Shown piece after piece: positions 55,301-63,786 of a DNA stretch of 64,000 nt (position 1 is the first letter of the stretch; the number at the start of each line of letters is the position of its first letter). The notes under the pieces were generated by a model. The model did no database searches. It was not told the DNA's origin and saw only the letters and a program-made list of their open reading frames with translations. The stretch is from Flavobacterium aerium (lineage in GTDB: Bacteria > Bacteroidota > Bacteroidia > Flavobacteriales > Flavobacteriaceae). Position numbers and translations under genes: made by a program. Where the stretch lies: positions 208,664 through 272,663 of the forward strand of contig NZ_JARQWR010000007.1 in assembly GCF_030766725.1 (NCBI RefSeq), in the 5' to 3' direction.

Positions 55301-56319
55301 TATGAAATTCCTTTTTCGACATACGTCAAGATTGATTGATCAAATTGATCGCCTTCCGCAATAAAGGAGCTCTTTATTGGTAAATAAAAGAGTTGTTCTT
55401 CGGCTAATTTACCTTTCAAACGAACATAATCTTTTTCTGTTGTGATAATTATTTTGCCTTTTGATTTCTCTGCTAATTCCTGAATCTCATTGTTAGTAAA
55501 ATTATGATGGTCGGGATAGGTCATTCTTTGGTCTTGACCACTATCTAAATGAGCAAAGAAAGGCATCGGCTTAGCGATTCCCGCTACTAGTATTTTCTCT
55601 TGATTTCTAATTTCCGAAACAGCTATTTTTTGCTGTCCTGCATAGACAAAAGCATCGTATTCTATGTAGGTGAAATACAATTCTTGTTCTGGGAGTAGCT
55701 TTAGTTTTATTCTTATTTTTTGTTGCTCAACTGCGCTCATTCCAGCAGGGCATTTTGTAACGATAACAATATTTGCTCGTTCTGCTCCTTTTCTTCGCTC
55801 TCTCAAATTCCCCGTTGGCAACATATAGTCATCAGCATATAAATCACCATAAGCCGTCAACAAAATATAAAATCCTGCTTGTACCTTACGGTGTTGGTAA
55901 GCATCATCCAATAAAATAACTTCAGGTTTAACCGTTTGAGAAAGTAATTGTTCAATTCCGTTACGTCGATCTGCATCCACAGCAACTTGAATGTCTTTGT
56001 ATTTTTGAAAAAACTGAAAAGGTTCATCTCCTAGAATTGAAGCATCAGCGTTTTGATCAGCTAGAATATAACCTTCTGATTTTCTTTTATAACCACGACT
56101 TAAGGTAGCCACACGGTATTGATTGGATAATAATCGTATTAAATATTCAATTTGAGGAGTCTTTCCTGTCCCTCCTACACTAAGATTCCCTACTGCAATA
56201 ACAGGCAATTCAAAGCGATACGATTTAAGCCATCCTTTATCAAATAGAAAATTACGAAATTGCGTTATAGCTCCATATAAAACAGCAAATGGGAATAATA
56301 TTTTCCGTAGTAAAATCAT
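55300..56319 (-). CDS. lpxK: tetraacyldisaccharide 4'-kinase
   Basis: The 339-residue protein has an N-terminal membrane helix and the Walker A motif 'GNLSVGGTGKTP' (about 43-54), 'RGYKRKS' (about 76-82), 'GDEPFQF' and 'DDAYQHRKV' (catalytic Asp/His region, about 138-146). It adds the 4'-phosphate to the lipid A precursor, so the cell makes lipopolysaccharide. Length is normal. It is divergent from the Nif3-like gene and followed by the methyltransferase. Confidence 0.93.
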   Translation of the reverse strand: MILLRKILFPFAVLYGAITQFRNFLFDKGWLKSYRFELPVIAVGNLSVGGTGKTPQIEYLIRLLSNQYRVATLSRGYKRKSEGYILADQNADASILGDEPFQFFQKYKDIQVAVDADRRNGIEQLLSQTVKPEVILLDDAYQHRKVQAGFYILLTAYGDLYADDYMLPTGNLRERRKGAERANIVIVTKCPAGMSAVEQQKIRIKLKLLPEQELYFTYIEYDAFVYAGQQKIAVSEIRNQEKILVAGIAKPMPFFAHLDSGQDQRMTYPDHHNFTNNEIQELAEKSKGKIIITTEKDYVRLKGKLAEEQLFYLPIKSSFIAEGDQFDQSILTYVEKGIS

Positions 56320-56453
56320 GTAACGAAAGTATAATATTTTATCTTTGAAAAGAAATAAAACTTAACGAAAATGCGAATGTACCGAAGCGTTAAGCCCTAA
56401 AACATTACCTTAGAGACTTATCTTCTTCCTTATTTGCTAATCCATATTGTACG

Positions 56454-57548
56454 ATGAAAATTAAAGATATTATTGATGTATTAGAAACTATGGCGCCATT
56501 AGCCTATGCAGAATCTTTTGACAATGTAGGTTTGTTGGTTGGCGATTCCAATACAGATGCAACAGGTGTATTAGTTTGCCATGATGCATTAGAAAGTGTA
56601 ATTGATGAAGCCATTACAAAAAACTGTAATCTAGTGGTATGCTTTCACCCTATCTTATTTTCTGGATTAAAAAAAATAACTGGTAAGAATTATGTTGAAC
56701 GCGCAGTTATTAAAGCCATCAAACATAACATTGCAATTTATGCTGTTCATACTGCTTTAGATAACCACCAGGAAGGTGTCAATAAAATATTCTGTAATCA
56801 TCTCGGATTAATCAATACCAAAATACTCATCCCGAAATCAAGCTTTATTAAAAAGCTGGTTACGTATACCGTTCCAGAAAATGCAACTCAGCTCCGTGAT
56901 GCCTTATTTGCTGCTGGAGCAGGAAACATTGGTAACTACGACAATTGTAGTTTTAACACTTCAGGAAAGGGAACTTATAAAGGAAATAACAATAGTAATC
57001 CTGTAATAGGAGAACGAGAAGAATTCATTGAAGCAGAAGAAATTAAGATTGAAGTTCTTTTTGAAAAACATTTAGAAGGTAAAATTCTAAAAGCATTATT
57101 CACAAATCATATCTATGAAGAAGTTGCTTATGAGATTTATGATATCCAAAACAAGCATCAGAATATTGGTTTAGGAATGATTGGAGAATTAGAGCATCCT
57201 ATGAATGAAAAAGAATTTTTATTTTTTGTAAAAGATAAAATGCAGGCCGAAGGGATTCGACATAGTGCTTTTTTAAATAAGCCTATTAAAAAGATTGCAG
57301 TGTTAGGAGGATCGGGTAGTGATGCCATTCCGAATGCAATTCAGGCGGGAGCAGATGTATTTTTGACCTCAGATTTAAAATATCATCAATTTTATCAGGC
57401 CGAAAACAAACTATTACTAGCGGATATTGGGCACTTTGAGAGTGAACGTTATACAAAAAATTATATAGTTGATTATCTTACGAAAAAAATTCTTAATTTT
57501 GCAATCATTTTATCTGAAGAAAATACAAATCCAGTTAAGTACCTATAG
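56454..57548 (+). CDS. Nif3-like dinuclear metal centre protein
   Basis: The 364-residue protein is the long form of the Nif3/YbgI family with a CutA-like insert (about 125-240). Metal ligands lie in 'FHPILFSGLKK' and 'AVHTALDNH' in the first half and 'ADIGHFESERY' in the second. It probably hydrolyses or activates a folate/GTP-type substrate, but its true activity is unsettled. A -7-like TATCTTTG lies at 56340-56347. It is three bases upstream of the next gene, so the two are co-translated. Confidence 0.88.
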   Translation: MKIKDIIDVLETMAPLAYAESFDNVGLLVGDSNTDATGVLVCHDALESVIDEAITKNCNLVVCFHPILFSGLKKITGKNYVERAVIKAIKHNIAIYAVHTALDNHQEGVNKIFCNHLGLINTKILIPKSSFIKKLVTYTVPENATQLRDALFAAGAGNIGNYDNCSFNTSGKGTYKGNNNSNPVIGEREEFIEAEEIKIEVLFEKHLEGKILKALFTNHIYEEVAYEIYDIQNKHQNIGLGMIGELEHPMNEKEFLFFVKDKMQAEGIRHSAFLNKPIKKIAVLGGSGSDAIPNAIQAGADVFLTSDLKYHQFYQAENKLLLADIGHFESERYTKNYIVDYLTKKILNFAIILSEENTNPVKYL

Positions 57549-57551
57549 AAT

Positions 57552-58331
57552 ATGGCAAACATTAAAGAACTAAGTGTTGAAGACAAGTTACGAGCAATTT
57601 ACGATTTACAATTAATTGACTCAAGAATTGACGAAATCAGAGGTGTTAGAGGAGAGCTTCCTCTTGAAGTGGAAGATTTAGAAGATGAAGTAGCTGGATT
57701 AAGCACTCGTTCAGAGAAATTAAAGCAAGATTTGGAGTCTATTGAAGAACAAATCAAAGTGAGAAAAAATGCTATTGATGATCACAAAGCTTCAATTAAA
57801 AAATATACTGAACAACAAAAAAATGTTCGTAATAACAGAGAATTCAACTCTTTAACTAAAGAAGTTGAATTTCAAGAATTAGAGATTCAATTGGCTGAAA
57901 AGCAAATTAAAGAGATGAAAGCTTCTATTGAACACAAAAAAGAAGTTATCGCTCAATCTAAAGACAAATTGGATTCAAAACAATCTCACTTGAAACACAA
58001 GAAAGCGGAATTGGATGATATCATGTCTGAAACAGAGAAAGAAGAAAACTTCTTATCTGAGAAATCAGCAGAATTTGAAGCTTTAATTGAGGTTCGTTTA
58101 TTAGCTGCTTACAAAAGAATCAGAACAAGTGTAAGAAATGGTTTGGCGGTAGTATCTATTGAAAGAGGTGCATCTGCTGGTTCATTCTTTACAATTCCAC
58201 CACAAACTCAAATGGAAATTGCAGCCCGCAAAAAAATCATTACTGATGAGCACAGTGGAAGAATTCTTGTAGACAGCGCATTAGCTGATGAAGAAAAAGA
58301 AAAAATGGAAAAATTATTTTCTAAATTTTAA
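57552..58331 (+). CDS. coiled-coil protein of the C4-zinc-ribbon family, cysteine-free
   Basis: The 259-residue protein is a long coiled coil (about 30-190) followed by a C-terminal domain homologous to the zinc-ribbon family ('IPPQTQMEIAARKKII', 'GRILVDSALA'). The four metal-binding cysteines are all replaced: the first pair reads 'ASAGS' and the second 'DEHSG'. In fact no cysteine occurs in the whole protein, so it cannot bind zinc there. Function unknown; genes of this kind sit beside Nif3-like genes in many Bacteroidota, as here. Confidence 0.85.
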   Translation: MANIKELSVEDKLRAIYDLQLIDSRIDEIRGVRGELPLEVEDLEDEVAGLSTRSEKLKQDLESIEEQIKVRKNAIDDHKASIKKYTEQQKNVRNNREFNSLTKEVEFQELEIQLAEKQIKEMKASIEHKKEVIAQSKDKLDSKQSHLKHKKAELDDIMSETEKEENFLSEKSAEFEALIEVRLLAAYKRIRTSVRNGLAVVSIERGASAGSFFTIPPQTQMEIAARKKIITDEHSGRILVDSALADEEKEKMEKLFSKF

Positions 58332-58337
58332 TATCAT

Positions 58338-58362
58338 AAGCCTCCATATGGGGGCTTTTTTT
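58338..58362 (+). terminator. terminator after zinc-ribbon-like gene
   Basis: AGCCTCC pairs with GGGGGCT (one G-T pair) around ATAT, followed by seven T. It begins seven bases past the stop codon and ends six bases before the hydrolase start codon. Confidence 0.8.
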
Positions 58363-58367
58363 ATAAT

Positions 58368-59222
58368 ATGCTCAAGGTATTACTTGCTAAATCCATTGGA
58401 CTCTACATCAATGTATTGAGTTACATCGCGCCAACCAGTGCTTTGAAGTTGGCCTATCGCTTCTTTAGTGAACCTCGTGAAGGCAGGTTTGCTTTGAATA
58501 CTATTCCCAAAATACTACAAGAAGCAGAACAAAATAGTATCACGCATAATGATATGGTTTTCCAAACGTATACATGGAAAGGGAATGAGCATAAAATTCT
58601 ATTAATCCACGGATGGGAAAGCAATGCTTCCCGATGGGAACCTTTTTTAAAAATATTAAAAAATTCCGGCAGTACAATTATTGCTCTTGATGCTCCTGCA
58701 CATGGATTATCTAGTGGTAAAGAATTTAATATTCCAAAATATGCCGAATTTGTCAATATTCTCGTTGAAAAATTCCAACCTGAATATATCGTAGGACATT
58801 CTCTTGGTGGGGCTACTTGCTTGTATTACATGGAACATTATGCTACTTCTAGTCTTTCGATCCAAAAAATTGTAATACTAGGTGCTCCTAGTGAGCTGAG
58901 AACCATTTTAACCAACTATGTGAAGTTATTAAGTTTGAACGACAAAATGTTGCGTTCACTTGAAAAACACCTCACACAGCACTTCAAAATCATTCTAGCC
59001 GATTTCTCTGGGAAGAAATTTGCTTCGAAAATTAAAATCAAGGGTTTAATTGCTCATGATATTGAGGATACTGTTGTTGCCTTTGAAGAAGGAAAGCAAA
59101 TTGCTGCTTCTTGGCAAATGGCAGAATTTATTGAAACCAAAGGCTTGGGTCATAGTTTACACGATGATCATCTCTATGGTAGAATTTATCATTTTCTATT
59201 TGAAAAAAGCCACGCTTCCTAA
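58368..59222 (+). CDS. alpha/beta hydrolase
   Basis: The 284-residue protein has the nucleophile elbow 'GHSLGG' (Ser145), an oxyanion-side 'LLIHGWESN' (about 79-87), 'LDAPAHGLSSG' (about 108-118) and a late histidine in 'GLGHSLHDD'. The acid residue is likely in 'IAHDIEDTVV'. An N-terminal hydrophobic stretch (about 1-28) may attach it to the membrane. Substrate unknown. Confidence 0.87.
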   Translation: MLKVLLAKSIGLYINVLSYIAPTSALKLAYRFFSEPREGRFALNTIPKILQEAEQNSITHNDMVFQTYTWKGNEHKILLIHGWESNASRWEPFLKILKNSGSTIIALDAPAHGLSSGKEFNIPKYAEFVNILVEKFQPEYIVGHSLGGATCLYYMEHYATSSLSIQKIVILGAPSELRTILTNYVKLLSLNDKMLRSLEKHLTQHFKIILADFSGKKFASKIKIKGLIAHDIEDTVVAFEEGKQIAASWQMAEFIETKGLGHSLHDDHLYGRIYHFLFEKSHAS

Positions 59223-59283
59223 ACTCTTTTAAATGTATTGCTATTGTTTGAGTGCTATATTTCAAAAATTCTGAAATAAGCCT

Positions 59284-59291
59284 TACTTTTG
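59284..59291 (+). promoter_or_regulatory. -7 box for rluF, transcript nearly leaderless
   Basis: TACTTTTG matches the Bacteroidota -7 box and ends only five bases before the rluF ATG (59296), which would put the transcription start at or next to the start codon. No clear -33 element is present. Confidence 0.4.
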
Positions 59292-59295
59292 TGCC

Positions 59296-60117
59296 ATGGA
59301 AGAAAATTTAAAACGCCTCAATAAATTCATCGGAGAAACAGGATACTGTTCTCGTCGCGAAGCGGACCGCCTTATTGATGAGGGTCGGGTTACTATAAAC
59401 GGAATTGTTCCAGAAATGGGAACGAAAGTAAGTCCCGATGACATTGTACGTATTGATGGAAAATTAATTGTAGAGCAAACTGAAAAACCGGTTTATCTTG
59501 CTTTCAACAAACCTGTAGGTATTGAGTGTACTACTAATCTTGATACACCGAACAACATTGTAGATTTTATCAATTATCCAAAACGTATATTTCCTATTGG
59601 CCGTTTGGATAAAGCCAGTGAAGGTTTAATCTTCATGACGAATGATGGAGATATTGTCAATAAAATTCTCCGTGCTCGAAACAATCACGAAAAAGAATAT
59701 ACGGTTACTGTTAATAGACCTATTACGGATCGTTTTATTGAAAGAATGGGCAATGGTATTCCTATTTTGGATACGATTACCAAAAAATGTAAAGTAGAAC
59801 AAATTAGTAAATACATCTTCAAAATTATTCTGACGCAAGGTTTAAACCGTCAGATTAGAAGAATGTGTGAATATTTAGGCTATGAAGTAACTCACCTAAA
59901 GCGTATTCGTATTATTAATATTTCACTGGATATTCCTGTAGGAAGACACCGTGATTTGACGGATGCTGAAATTACGGAGTTGAATGAGCTCATTGCTCCT
60001 TCTACCAAAACGGAAGAAGGATCATTGCCAAAACCGCCACAAAACACAAAGCCCTTTGGAAGGCCCGCTCCTACCCGATACGGCAATCGATCTGATAATA
60101 ACAAAAGAAAACCCTAA
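59296..60117 (+). CDS. rluF: 23S rRNA pseudouridine(2604) synthase
   Basis: The 273-residue protein has an S4 RNA-binding domain (about 5-52) and a pseudouridine synthase domain with the catalytic aspartate in 'GRLDKASEGLIF' (Asp105), 'HEKEYTVTVNRPI' (about 133-145), 'TKKCKVEQ' and 'LNRQIRRMCEYLGYEVTHLKRIRI' pieces, the RluF signature. The tail (about 237-273) is basic, Pro-rich and disordered. It isomerises uridine at helix 71 or so of 23S rRNA. Its stop codon is inside the terminator stem. Confidence 0.9.
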   Translation: MEENLKRLNKFIGETGYCSRREADRLIDEGRVTINGIVPEMGTKVSPDDIVRIDGKLIVEQTEKPVYLAFNKPVGIECTTNLDTPNNIVDFINYPKRIFPIGRLDKASEGLIFMTNDGDIVNKILRARNNHEKEYTVTVNRPITDRFIERMGNGIPILDTITKKCKVEQISKYIFKIILTQGLNRQIRRMCEYLGYEVTHLKRIRIINISLDIPVGRHRDLTDAEITELNELIAPSTKTEEGSLPKPPQNTKPFGRPAPTRYGNRSDNNKRKP

Positions 60118-60133
60118 GTATTTTAGGGTTTTT
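60108..60133. terminator. bidirectional terminator between rluF and mgtE
   Basis: AAAACCCTAA (60108-60117) pairs with TTAGGGTTTT (60123-60132) around GTATT. The left arm includes the rluF stop codon; mgtE ends at 60138 on the other strand. Confidence 0.8.
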
Positions 60134-60137
60134 CTTT

Positions 60138-61466
60138 TTATAATAGTTTTCCACTTAGTATTACAGATGCAATTGAGAAGTAAATAATAAGTCCTGTCAC
60201 ATCGACCAAAGTAGCCACAAAAGGCGCAGAAGATGTTGCTGGATCAAGTCCTAATCGTTTCAACACAAAAGGAATCATCGATCCTGAAAGCGTCCCCCAC
60301 AATACAATAAAGACTAATGATATAGATACTGTAAAACCTACAGGCATCCAATATTCTCCATAGTCATATAATCCTGTTTCCTGCCAAATAAAGATACGCA
60401 GGAATCCTATGATTCCAAGTATAGCTCCCAACATAAACCCCGAAGAAATTTCACGTTTCATCACATACCACCAATCTCTCAATTTTAATTCTTTCAATGC
60501 CATAGCACGAATAATTAAGGTTGCTGCTTGTGATCCGGAATTTCCTCCACTTGAAATAATGAGTGGAATGAATAAGGCTAACACTACGGCTTTATCTATT
60601 TCTCCTTCAAAATAACCCATTGCTGAAGCTGTAAGCATTTCTCCAAGAAATAGAACGATTAGCCATCCTGCACGTTTTTTAATCATTTCAAACAAATGGG
60701 TTTTCACATAAGGAAGTTCTAAGGCTTCCAATCCCCCAAATTTCTGAATGTCTTCTGTATCTCGTTTTTCTACTTGATCTAAGATATCATCAGAAGTTAC
60801 TATGCCTACCAAAATTCCATTGTCTGAAATAACTGGCAATGCAGCTCTATCGTATTTTTCAAAAATCGTAATCGCTTCTTCTATATTCTGTGTGGCATAC
60901 AAAGCAACATAATGATGTCCCATTACCGATTCGATTGTATCGTCTTCATCTGCCATTAATATCATCCCAATACGGATATCATCAATTAGCTTTAATGATT
61001 CGTCAACTACGTATACGAAATTGAGTGTTTCGGCTTTTTGTCCATTCTTTTTTATATGCTGTAATGTCTGCTTGATGGTCCAGTCCTTATTCGCCTGAAT
61101 GTAATAGGGCGTCATCATTCTACCCACGCTTTTCTCATCATAACCAATCAATGTCAAGGCTATTTTTCGTTCTTCTTCTGGTAATAGATTGACTGCTTTT
61201 TTTACAATATGGTCTGGGAAATCTGAGAATAATTGGGTTCTATCATCAGGGGACATTGTTTTTAGAATCTCAACAACTTCATGGGACGCAAGACTTTTAA
61301 GAATATTTTCCTGAGTTGTCCTATCAAAGTATGCAAAAACTTCTCCTTCCAGTACGCCTGAAAGCAATAAAAATGAAATTGCTTGTTCACTTTTATCTAA
61401 TTTTGAAATTGCTTCTGCAATATCACTAGGATGTTTTTTGTTTAATTCTTCGATATTCAATGTCAT
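60138..61466 (-). CDS. mgtE: magnesium transporter MgtE
   Basis: The 442-residue protein has the N-terminal superhelical domain (about 1-120; 'HPSDIAEAISKLDKSEQAISFLLL', 'DDRTQLFSDFPDHIVKKAVNLL'), two CBS domains (about 125-245) and five membrane spans (about 275-440) with the pore motif 'PLIISSGGNSGSQAATLIIRAMAL' in pieces and 'DPATSSAPFVATLVDVTG'. It is a Mg2+ channel gated by intracellular Mg2+ through the N and CBS domains. The long leader upstream may add transcriptional or translational control. Confidence 0.94.
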   Translation of the reverse strand: MTLNIEELNKKHPSDIAEAISKLDKSEQAISFLLLSGVLEGEVFAYFDRTTQENILKSLASHEVVEILKTMSPDDRTQLFSDFPDHIVKKAVNLLPEEERKIALTLIGYDEKSVGRMMTPYYIQANKDWTIKQTLQHIKKNGQKAETLNFVYVVDESLKLIDDIRIGMILMADEDDTIESVMGHHYVALYATQNIEEAITIFEKYDRAALPVISDNGILVGIVTSDDILDQVEKRDTEDIQKFGGLEALELPYVKTHLFEMIKKRAGWLIVLFLGEMLTASAMGYFEGEIDKAVVLALFIPLIISSGGNSGSQAATLIIRAMALKELKLRDWWYVMKREISSGFMLGAILGIIGFLRIFIWQETGLYDYGEYWMPVGFTVSISLVFIVLWGTLSGSMIPFVLKRLGLDPATSSAPFVATLVDVTGLIIYFSIASVILSGKLL

Positions 61467-61555
61467 AACTCTACTTGCTATTCGTTATTCTTAAAAATGA
61501 TTTTCAATTCTTAAATCATTATCAAAGCAGTAAGAAAGTTGGAATTCATTGAAGT

Positions 61556-61590
61556 AAAAAACACTGTAGAATACAGCATTTCTTTCTGTA
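61556..61590 (-). promoter_or_regulatory. possible attenuator in mgtE leader
   Basis: On the minus strand three segments follow in order: TACAG (61590-61586), CTGTA (61576-61572) and TACAG (61568-61564), the last followed by TG and six T. The middle segment can pair with either neighbour, so an antiterminator (first pair) and a terminator (second pair) exclude each other. The stems are only five bases, so stability is modest. Confidence 0.35.
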
Positions 61591-61592
61591 GC

Positions 61593-61658
61593 TTAATCGA
61601 TTTGATAAGTAACAGCAATGGTAACGAATTCGTATTTGTTTCTGTAAAAAGCTTTCAT
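61593..61658 (-). CDS. possible 21-residue leader peptide upstream of mgtE
   Basis: An ATG frame of 21 codons begins 'MKAFYRNKYEF' and ends 'AVTYQID', with a purine-rich GAGAG eight to twelve bases before the start. Its stop codon lies three bases before the alternative hairpin segments. Position and size resemble leader peptides that sense ribosome progress; no known relative is recognised, and chance is possible. Confidence 0.4.
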   Translation of the reverse strand: MKAFYRNKYEFVTIAVTYQID

Positions 61659-61935
61659 AATAATTCTCTCAATAGTATTATTGAATAGAGTAATCCTTAA
61701 TTAAGCTCTATTCAGATTTAGCAACACGAATAATAATCGTCCATTTGTAGTCTTTTTTATTTCGATTGCAAAGGTATCTTTTAAATTAAATTTTGACACT
61801 TATTTTTAAGAATTAACGCAAATTTAAATTGCCACTAATTTCCTTACTTTTACAATTCCAGTAGAAGTTATTAAATTATGACAACTAAAGCAAATTATTG
61901 ATACTATTCCATACTTGCTTTGAATTATCTATAGC

Positions 61936-62502
61936 ATGGCCGAACTAAAGAATTATATTAAATCATACTTTGGAATTCACGAAGAGGACTTAGCTATAGT
62001 TGCTACTCATTTCACTCTTACAACATTAAAAAAGGGTGATTTTTTTGTAAAAAAGGGTCATTATTGCACACAATTAAGTTTTGTAAAAAATGGATTGTTG
62101 CGCATCTATGCGAATGCCGGAACCAAGGATATCACGCAATGGATTTCCACCGAAGGATCATTCATTACCGATTTACAAAGTTTTGCTTTAGAACAAACTG
62201 CCCGATGGAATATTCAGGCCTTGAGTGATTGTGAACTCTATACTATAACTCGAGAGGATTACAAGAAACTAAGTAGTGAAATTCCAAAATGGGAGGAAAT
62301 TCACAATCGATTTATAACCGTATGTTTTTCTTCTTTGGAGAATAGAATCTTCAGTCATTTATCAATGACAGCAGAAGAAAGATATGAGGCTTTATTCAAA
62401 AGCAATCCTGCATTATTCAATCAGGTACCATTACAATATATTGCATCTATGCTTGGCATGACCCCAGAAACTTTTAGCAGAATTCGGAATAAAATTTCTT
62501 GA
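61936..62502 (+). CDS. Crp/Fnr-type transcriptional regulator
   Basis: The 188-residue protein has the short flavobacterial layout: jelly roll (about 25-125; 'LKKGDFFVKKGHYCTQLSFV', 'KNGLLRIYANAGTKDITQWIS') and an intact C-terminal HTH ending 'MLGMTPETFSRIRNKIS'. It is about as long as the copy at 961. It lies 68 bases upstream of an SRPBCC gene on the same strand that it probably regulates. Confidence 0.87.
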   Translation: MAELKNYIKSYFGIHEEDLAIVATHFTLTTLKKGDFFVKKGHYCTQLSFVKNGLLRIYANAGTKDITQWISTEGSFITDLQSFALEQTARWNIQALSDCELYTITREDYKKLSSEIPKWEEIHNRFITVCFSSLENRIFSHLSMTAEERYEALFKSNPALFNQVPLQYIASMLGMTPETFSRIRNKIS

Positions 62503-62570
62503 TTTTTATCAAGACCAATCTCTCTTATTTCTTCGGAACTTTGTTGTACTAAAAGAAACCATATATTGCA

Positions 62571-62984
62571 ATGAAAAAAATCACGACTCATATTGTAATT
62601 CAGGAAAAACCGGAACAGGTTTGGTCCGTCTTAACTGATTTTGAAAAATATAACGAATGGAATCCCTTTATAACATCTCTGAAAGGTCCTGTAAAAGTAG
62701 GAAATCCCATTGAGGTTCAACTTCCAAAAATGTCTTTTAAACCTACCGTCCTTACTTATACTGCAAATCAAGAATTACGTTGGGTAGGGCGTTTATTTTT
62801 CAAAGGGATTTTTGATGGAGAGCATTCCTTTACTTTAAAGGATAATGGTGATAACTCCACTACTTTTATTCACCAAGAACAATTCAGTGGTATTCTAGTC
62901 CCTTTTCTAGGTAAAATGCTTGAAGAAACAAAACAGGGTTTTGAGGATTTCAATGTGTCTTTAAAAAAACGAGTAGAATCATAA
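62571..62984 (+). CDS. SRPBCC-family protein
   Basis: The 137-residue protein shows the SRPBCC (polyketide-cyclase/START-like) pattern: 'THIVIQEKPEQVWSVLTDFEKYNEWNPFI' in pieces, 'LRWVGRLFFKGIFDGEHSFTL' and the C-terminal helix 'MLEETKQGFEDFNVSLKKRV'. It probably binds a hydrophobic ligand. It is about as long as the SRPBCC protein at 6707 but only distantly alike. It is followed immediately by a terminator. Confidence 0.85.
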   Translation: MKKITTHIVIQEKPEQVWSVLTDFEKYNEWNPFITSLKGPVKVGNPIEVQLPKMSFKPTVLTYTANQELRWVGRLFFKGIFDGEHSFTLKDNGDNSTTFIHQEQFSGILVPFLGKMLEETKQGFEDFNVSLKKRVES

Positions 62985-63020
62985 AAAAGGGTGTCTCGTT
63001 ATTTAGACACCCTTTTTTTT
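62983..63020. terminator. bidirectional terminator after SRPBCC gene
   Basis: GGGTGTCT (62989-62996) pairs with AGACACCC (63005-63012) around an eight-base loop, with six A on the left and eight T on the right. The SRPBCC stop overlaps the A-run; the XRE gene ends at 63026 on the other strand. Confidence 0.9.
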
Positions 63021-63025
63021 AATTA

Positions 63026-63445
63026 TTATTTTTTATCGTTTATGAACTTCTCTAGTAAAGCAATCTTTTCTGCTTTCTCTTTATCAAGACGTTCATATAA
63101 TTCTACAATTTTATCAATAGGGTTGAAATTCAATGTACAATCATTATTATTCCCACCTCCTACAGTCCCTGAATGTGAAACTTCTGCATTAAATGTATTT
63201 ATATAATTGACAGTAGCTTCTTCGTTCATATTTCTGATGGCTTCAACAGGCACGTTTAATGCTTTAGCTATTTTATCCAAAACTTTATCTTCAATTTCTT
63301 CTTTTTGTTCCAATGCAGAGAAATTTTGCTGTGTCATCTCTAACTCTATCGCAATCGTTTCTTGTTTCACTCCTAGCATTTCACGTAAGCGCCTTACGTT
63401 ACGTCCATGATGATTTTTCTTGAATGGCATTGTTTCCGTAGTCAT
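63026..63445 (-). CDS. XRE-family transcriptional regulator
   Basis: The 139-residue protein has a Cro/C1-type helix-turn-helix (about 14-66; 'RRLREMLGVKQETIAIELEMTQQNFSALEQ', 'VLDKIAKALNVPVEAI') and a C-terminal coiled segment ('DKIVELYERLDKEKAEKIALLEKFI') separated by a Gly/Asn-rich linker ('TVGGGNNNDC'). A minus-strand -7 box TACTTTTG (63485-63478) is 33 bases upstream. It is divergent from the lipoprotein at 63787. Confidence 0.85.
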   Translation of the reverse strand: MTTETMPFKKNHHGRNVRRLREMLGVKQETIAIELEMTQQNFSALEQKEEIEDKVLDKIAKALNVPVEAIRNMNEEATVNYINTFNAEVSHSGTVGGGNNNDCTLNFNPIDKIVELYERLDKEKAEKIALLEKFINDKK

Positions 63446-63786
63446 AGTCTTATGTGTTTAATTATTTTGAACCTAAACAAAAGTAAAAAGAATAATTGAG
63501 TAACCTTTCTCCTAGCGCAATAAATTAGTGATAAAACACAAATTACAACCCTAGAAAGACAAATACGATTTGTATTTTACAAGACTACAATCCTATTTTC
63601 TTCTCTTTTTACTTTTGTATGAAAAATTTCACGGAATACAACTAGTTCAAATCCTCTCTAATTGCAATAAAAATTACGGGGAAACCGTAAATCACTGTTG
63701 TAGTGCACAATAAACTCATGAAAATTTCTATTTTAAAAAATATTTCTCTATTTTGTGGTATATAACATAAATAAAGAGTTGGTATT
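63446..63786. other. 341-base divergent intergenic with repeats
   Basis: Two TACTTTTG boxes preceded by the same CTTTT run face opposite ways (63485-63478 minus, 63610-63617 plus). Downstream of the plus box lies TTACGG-GGAAA-CCGTAA (63674-63690), a perfect inverted repeat, and a weak CACT...AGTG hairpin (63693-63705). No ORF longer than a few codons is seen. Confidence 0.5.

Larger units (their letters stand above)
61467..61935. other. 469-base intergenic with mgtE leader
   Basis: This gap holds, on the minus strand, a -7 box TACCTTTG (61776-61769), a nine-base-arm hairpin (TGAATAGAG...), a 21-codon ORF (61658-61593), a possible antiterminator/terminator pair (61590-61556) and a second hairpin followed by T (61520-61491), all leading to mgtE. 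The right-hand part (61777-61935) precedes the Crp/Fnr gene and shows no further structure. Confidence 0.5.
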
